Shown: piece after piece, positions 59,999 to 64,000 of the stretch
Position numbering within the stretch: the stretch's first letter is position 1
Layout: each line of letters starts with the position of its first letter
From: Algirhabdus cladophorae
GTDB taxonomy: Bacteria > Pseudomonadota > Alphaproteobacteria > Rhodobacterales > Rhodobacteraceae
DNA length: 64,000 nt
Assembly (NCBI RefSeq): GCF_044772865.1
Contig: NZ_CP173029.1
Span: 3,348,001 to 3,412,000 of the forward strand
Direction of reading: 5' to 3'
The notes under the pieces: model-generated
What the model saw: the letters and a program-made list of their open reading frames with translations, nothing else
What the model was told of the DNA's origin: nothing
The model's database searches: none
Translations under genes and position numbers: made by a program

Positions 59999-62416
59999 TT
60001 AGAAATCTAGGTTTTCCACGCTCAACGCGTTGGTTTGGATAAACTCGCGGCGCGGCTCAACCACGTCGCCCATAAGTTTGGTAAACAGATCATCTGCTTC
60101 GGCAACATCGTCGATTTTAACCTGCAGCAAAGTCCGCGCATCTGGGTCCAGCGTGGTTTCCCACAGCTGATCTGGGTTCATCTCGCCCAGACCTTTGTAG
60201 CGTTGCAGGCTGAGGCCTTTTTCGCCCTCGGTCAAAATCGCAGCCAACAGTTCAAGCGGTCCATTGATCACCTGATTGCGATCCTTACGCTGCAAGGTTG
60301 CAGGCAGGCCATAGGTATCTTGTAGGCTTTGTGTGAAAGTCCCACTGCGGCGCGCCTCACCTGAGCGCAGCATTTTGCCATCCAACGTACGGACTTCTTC
60401 GACGCCGCGTAGGATCCGCGCGAGGCGCATGCCGTGGTCTTGGGTAATGCGGCCTTGCCAGCCACGTTCCCATTCCAGCGCAATGAGGTTCAAACGGGCA
60501 GCAACCTTGTCCGCAGTGCCTTGCAAATCACTATCCACAGCACCCGGGGCAAAAGCGCCAGCGATAGCGGCCTGTTCCAGAATGTGACGTGGGTAATGCG
60601 TAGGGAAGTTTTCCAACACGCGCTTGAGCTGACGGGCCTCATTGACCACACGGGCCAGATCCTGACCCATAATCTCGTCGCCATTGCCTTGGCGCAGGAT
60701 CGCGCCCTCTACGCCTTGTTCGATCAAATAATCATCCAGAGCTGGCTGGTCTTTGAGGTAGACCTCGGACTTGCCACGGCTGACTTTGAACAACGGCGGC
60801 TGAGCAATATACAGGTAACCACCTTCGATCAGTTCAGGCATTTGACGGAAGAAGAATGTAAGCAACAGCGTTCGAATATGCGCGCCATCCACATCCGCGT
60901 CGGTCATGATGACGATCTTGTGGTAGCGTAGTTTTTCTATGTTGAATTCATCCCGACCGATGCCAGTGCCAAGGGCCATAACGAGGTTACCGATCTCTTG
61001 GCTGCCCAGCATCCGATCAAACCGGGCACGTTCCACGTTTAGGATCTTACCACGCAGCGGCAACACGGCCTGAGTTTGACGATCACGCCCTGTCTGCGCC
61101 GATCCACCAGCGCTATCACCCTCCACAAGGAAGACTTCGGTTTTGGACGGGTCCTTCTCGGAACAGTCCTTTAGCTTGCCTGCGAGGAAGTTCACATCCA
61201 TTGCTGTCTTGCGCCGAGTCAATTCGCGGGCCTTGCGAGCCGCTTCGCGAGCGTGGGCCGCTTCGATGATCTTGCTGACGATCATCTTGGCTTGAGCGGG
61301 GTTTTCTTCGAACCATTCGGCCAACTTTTCGTTCACCAGACCTTCAACCGCGGGGCGTACTTCTGAACTGACCAGCTTATCTTTGGTTTGGGAACTAAAT
61401 TTGGGGTCCGGCACTTTGACAGACAACACGCAGGTCAGGCCCTCACGCGCGTCGTCGCCTGTAAAGCTGATCTTTTCCTTCTTCGCGATCCCGCTGGATT
61501 GCGCGTAGTTGTTGATCGTACGGGTCAGCGCGCCTCGAAAACCCGCCATGTGAGTTCCGCCATCGCGCTGAGGGATGTTGTTGGTAAACGGCAGGACGTT
61601 CTCGTGGTAGCTGTCGTTCCACCACATCGCGACCTCAACGCCGATATCATCGCGCGTTCCGGTTACAAAAATCGGTTCCTCAAACATCGATGTTTTCGAG
61701 CGGTCGAGGTATTTCACGAATTCCTTCACACCGCCGTCGTAATACAATTCGGTCTGGAGCGGCTCTGCGGGGCGTTCGTCCTTGAGGATGATTTTGACGC
61801 CTGAGTTCAGGAAGGCCAATTCGCGCAATCGCTTTTCCAAAGTCTCGAAGGAGTATTCGAGGTTGGAAAACGTTTCCGTGGAGGCCAAGAAGCGCACCTC
61901 TGTGCCCTTGCGGCCATTTGCGTCACCCACGACTTTGAGGTGCTCTGTTGTCTCGCCATGGCCAAATTTCGCAATATGCTCTTTGCCGTCACGCCACACG
62001 CGCAATTCCAGCCAAACGGACAGGGCGTTGACAACGGAGACACCCACGCCGTGAAGACCGCCGGATACTTTGTAAGAATTGCTGTCAAACTTACCGCCAG
62101 CATGCAGCTGAGTCATGATGACCTCGGCGGCAGAAACGCCTTCTTCCTCGTGCATACCAACGGGAATGCCACGGCCGTTATCGCTGACCGAAACACTGCT
62201 ATCGGCATGGATTGTGACGCTGACATGATCCGCGTGACCAGCCAGAGCCTCATCAATTCCGTTATCGACGACTTCATAGACCATGTGGTGCAAACCGCTA
62301 CCATCGTCTGTATCACCGATGTACATTCCAGGGCGCTTGCGCACCGCCTCTAAGCCCTTGAGAACTTTGATAGAATCGGCGCCGTATTCTTCTGGATTTT
62401 GGTCTTGGTCGGACAT
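59999..62416 (-). CDS. gyrB: DNA gyrase subunit B
   Basis: 805 residues, full length. ATPase domain with EVVDNGIDEALAGHA, DNGRGIPVGMHEEEG and GGLHGVGVSVVNALS; transducer; Toprim domain with EGDSAGGSA and the DADVDGAHIRTLLL metal site; C-terminal GLGEMNPDQLWETT. With GyrA it introduces negative supercoils. It lies two genes from recF, the usual origin-proximal context. A sigma-70-type promoter is visible just upstream. Confidence 0.98.
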   Translation of the reverse strand: MSDQDQNPEEYGADSIKVLKGLEAVRKRPGMYIGDTDDGSGLHHMVYEVVDNGIDEALAGHADHVSVTIHADSSVSVSDNGRGIPVGMHEEEGVSAAEVIMTQLHAGGKFDSNSYKVSGGLHGVGVSVVNALSVWLELRVWRDGKEHIAKFGHGETTEHLKVVGDANGRKGTEVRFLASTETFSNLEYSFETLEKRLRELAFLNSGVKIILKDERPAEPLQTELYYDGGVKEFVKYLDRSKTSMFEEPIFVTGTRDDIGVEVAMWWNDSYHENVLPFTNNIPQRDGGTHMAGFRGALTRTINNYAQSSGIAKKEKISFTGDDAREGLTCVLSVKVPDPKFSSQTKDKLVSSEVRPAVEGLVNEKLAEWFEENPAQAKMIVSKIIEAAHAREAARKARELTRRKTAMDVNFLAGKLKDCSEKDPSKTEVFLVEGDSAGGSAQTGRDRQTQAVLPLRGKILNVERARFDRMLGSQEIGNLVMALGTGIGRDEFNIEKLRYHKIVIMTDADVDGAHIRTLLLTFFFRQMPELIEGGYLYIAQPPLFKVSRGKSEVYLKDQPALDDYLIEQGVEGAILRQGNGDEIMGQDLARVVNEARQLKRVLENFPTHYPRHILEQAAIAGAFAPGAVDSDLQGTADKVAARLNLIALEWERGWQGRITQDHGMRLARILRGVEEVRTLDGKMLRSGEARRSGTFTQSLQDTYGLPATLQRKDRNQVINGPLELLAAILTEGEKGLSLQRYKGLGEMNPDQLWETTLDPDARTLLQVKIDDVAEADDLFTKLMGDVVEPRREFIQTNALSVENLDF

Positions 62417-62443
62417 GCTCTGCCTTTACGCTTAGTTGCGCAA

Positions 62444-62472
62444 AATATACCCTTTTTTCAGAGGTTTGTCAC
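62444..62472 (-). promoter_or_regulatory. gyrB promoter
   Basis: On the minus strand GTGACA (-35) and TATATT (-10) are separated by exactly 17 bases, with the -10 about 28 bases before the gyrB start codon, leaving a short untranslated leader. Confidence 0.68.
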
Positions 62473-62500
62473 GCGAATGACCCTATATTTTGTGTTTGCC

Positions 62501-63121
62501 TTAGGTAAAGCCGATGACGATGCCGACCCCGATCAAAAGCATCCCTGCAGTGATATTCATCCGGCGCAAGGCGTTAGGGGATTTCAGAACGCTACGCACC
62601 TTATCCACAGAGGCAGCCAGCATAAGATTGCCCAGCAGCGGCACGATCAAGCTGAGGAAACATATCGCTACAATGTCGAGCCATGTGACCTGTGTCAGAT
62701 CAAAAAATCCCGGCAACACGCCCATATAAAAGAGGATCGCTTTGGGATTACCGAGGATCACGACCAAGCCTGCGACAAAGCCTGCCCACATACCCGGACG
62801 CGTCAGGCGGCTGTCACTGCCCAGTTCCTTGCCGGCATTGCGGATCAGCAAAATCCCCATGCTCACAAACATCACGACTGCGACCCAGCGCAGCACATCC
62901 ATGAACCACGCAAATTCCGACACCAACCAAGTGACGCCCAAGATCGCGAGGAGTGGCCACAGGACGTCGCCCACCACAACGCCCAGTGCCAGTGGCCATG
63001 CGGATCGAAAGCCGCCTGACAACGCACGGGCAAGCAAGGCCACCCAAACGGGCCCAGGGGTTAAGAACAGGATAAACAGAGCCCCTGCATACAGCAGCAA
63101 GTCCCAAGGTGTCGCGGTCAT
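62501..63121 (-). CDS. LysE-family amino acid exporter
   Basis: 206 residues with about six membrane helices. The lead ILFLTPGPVWVALLARALSGGFRSAWPLALGVVVGD is the LysE/RhtB signature. Such proteins export amino acids or similar solutes. It overlaps the VOC gene by ATGA. The substrate is unknown. Confidence 0.92.
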   Translation of the reverse strand: MTATPWDLLLYAGALFILFLTPGPVWVALLARALSGGFRSAWPLALGVVVGDVLWPLLAILGVTWLVSEFAWFMDVLRWVAVVMFVSMGILLIRNAGKELGSDSRLTRPGMWAGFVAGLVVILGNPKAILFYMGVLPGFFDLTQVTWLDIVAICFLSLIVPLLGNLMLAASVDKVRSVLKSPNALRRMNITAGMLLIGVGIVIGFT

Positions 63122-63534
63122 TTAATTTTACCGTCATCATCCAAGGGCCAGAACGGGTTGAAAGCGAATTCCCAGATATGCCCATCGGGATCCGCGACAT
63201 AGGACGAATACCCGCCCCAAGCCATTTTGTTGGGTTCAGCGACTGCCGTTGCACCGGCTTTGATCGCAGCGGCAAAGGCCAAGTCCACTTCGGCTTCGGT
63301 ATTGTAGTTTTGCGCGATGGTGGTGGAGCCTTTGCCCAGTTCGCTTGCGTCGCGCTTTTGCTCGGCTGCCAGCATGTCCAGCGGGAACAGGCCAAACTTG
63401 GCCCCACCCATGTCAAAGAAAGCGACATTTTCCAGCACTTCTTCGGGCACCCATCCGATGGCCTTGTAGTAAGCGACGCTGCGGGTCAGATCCGCCACGC
63501 CAAGAGTGATCAGATTGATGCGATTGGAGTTCAT
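63118..63534 (-). CDS. VOC-family protein, glyoxalase-like
   Basis: 138 residues; two half-repeats (LITLGVADLTRSVAYYKAIGW and the late YVADPDGHIWEFAFNPF, with the metal-ligand His and Glu) form one VOC module. It lies between recF and the LysE gene and is co-translated with the latter. The reaction is unknown. Confidence 0.87.
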   Translation of the reverse strand: MNSNRINLITLGVADLTRSVAYYKAIGWVPEEVLENVAFFDMGGAKFGLFPLDMLAAEQKRDASELGKGSTTIAQNYNTEAEVDLAFAAAIKAGATAVAEPNKMAWGGYSSYVADPDGHIWEFAFNPFWPLDDDGKIK

Positions 63535-63543
63535 AGCAAAACC

Positions 63544-64000
63544 TTATGTGTGGGGCGTGACCATTGAAGTACCGTCAGCTTCGGTCACTTCGAAGTAAAG
63601 CGCCCGATCGCCGAGACTGTCAAACAGATGTGTCTCGGTTCCGGTCATCCATGCCTGCGCACCCAGCGCCGAGATCTCATCATAAAGGGCCGCACGACGG
63701 TTTGCATCCAGATGGGCAGCAACCTCGTCCAGCAAAAGGATCGGAGGCATACCAAGGGTGGCCTTGAGCGCCCGCGCATTGGCAAGGATCAAAGAGATCA
63801 ACAGCGCCTTTTGTTCGCCTGTGGAACATAGCTTGGCTGGCACGTCCTTAGCCCTGTAGACCGCATCCAGATCGGTGCGGTGTGGGCCGGTTAGTGTGCG
63901 GCCTGCGCGCATGTCCGCATCCCTACCATCCCGCAACGCCTGTGCCAGATCGTCGGCTTGGTCACTGTCATGGTCATTGGCAGATATCAGCGCCAAGTCA
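63544..64000 (-). CDS. recF: DNA replication and repair protein RecF, 3' part
   Basis: The frame enters from beyond the window edge and ends at 63544; about 152 residues are visible. CSTGEQKALLISLILANA is the ABC-type signature and PPILLLDEVAAHLDANRR is Walker B, at the C-terminal half of RecF. RecF loads RecA with RecO and RecR at gaps. The usual gene order is dnaA-dnaN-recF-gyrB; here two genes separate recF and gyrB. Confidence 0.93.
   Translation of the reverse strand, partial: DLALISANDHDSDQADDLAQALRDGRDADMRAGRTLTGPHRTDLDAVYRAKDVPAKLCSTGEQKALLISLILANARALKATLGMPPILLLDEVAAHLDANRRAALYDEISALGAQAWMTGTETHLFDSLGDRALYFEVTEADGTSMVTPHT

Noticed and set aside
1..64000. CRISPR arrays, tRNA, rRNA and insertion sequences
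   Set aside because: I scanned gaps for regular spacers, CCA-ended cloverleaves and transposase frames and found none; short intergenic gaps leave little room for them.

Overview
This 64 kb window reads as chromosome of a marine Rhodobacterales (Roseobacter-group) alphaproteobacterium. The support is a serC leader-serC-serA block, alphaproteobacterial-style RecQ, PncB, YjbH and KpsMTE proteins, moderate GC with tightly overlapping genes, and a recF...gyrB pair at the right end that places this edge near the replication origin. I see no rRNA, tRNA, CRISPR array or insertion sequence.

Layout. (1) 1-5.4 kb is an accessory patch: a truncated SDR dehydrogenase, a CmcJ/NvfI-type oxidoreductase gene broken by an internal deletion, a divergent LysR regulator, a two-domain SnoaL-like protein flanked by a pair of degenerate direct repeats, and a Fic AMP-transferase with two matching palindromes in its promoter. 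(2) 5.5-8.35 kb is a small GC-rich mobilizable element: an HTH (replication-type) gene, mobC and a relaxase gene, with two further mobilization genes nested out of frame inside the relaxase exactly as in ColE1 (mbeB/mbeD). The mbeB-like frame carries an internal stop. (3) 8.5-33.5 kb is mostly housekeeping: serine biosynthesis behind a structured leader, a metallophosphatase, a thiolase, a hybrid histidine kinase, YaaA, RecQ, an MFS permease, MepA, a queuosine-precursor transporter, ArfB, a phospho-lyase/kinase pair, NAD salvage (pncA-pncB), TrhO and a TPR regulator. Between the transporter and arfB lies a compact element with a 12-nt perfect complement to the 16S 3' end, an 18-codon GTG-initiated ORF, mutually exclusive stems and an intrinsic terminator. 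It looks like an uncharacterised attenuator or small RNA.

(4) 33.7-60 kb is a large exopolysaccharide/capsule locus. It contains a YjbE-like/YjbF/YjbH set, a membrane 4,6-dehydratase, an initiating sugar-phosphate transferase, a Wza-like lipoprotein, UDP-glucose dehydrogenase, a UDP-glucuronate-epimerase-like enzyme, dTDP-rhamnose synthesis (rfbCBDA), two giant multi-domain glycosyltransferases plus a GT2, an ABC exporter (KpsM/KpsT) with a KpsE-like protein bearing a Gly/Lys repeat, and two sulfotransferase-like genes. Together these predict a surface polymer with rhamnose and uronic acids that may be sulfated. (5) 60-64 kb holds gyrB with its promoter, a LysE exporter, a VOC protein and the 3' end of recF.
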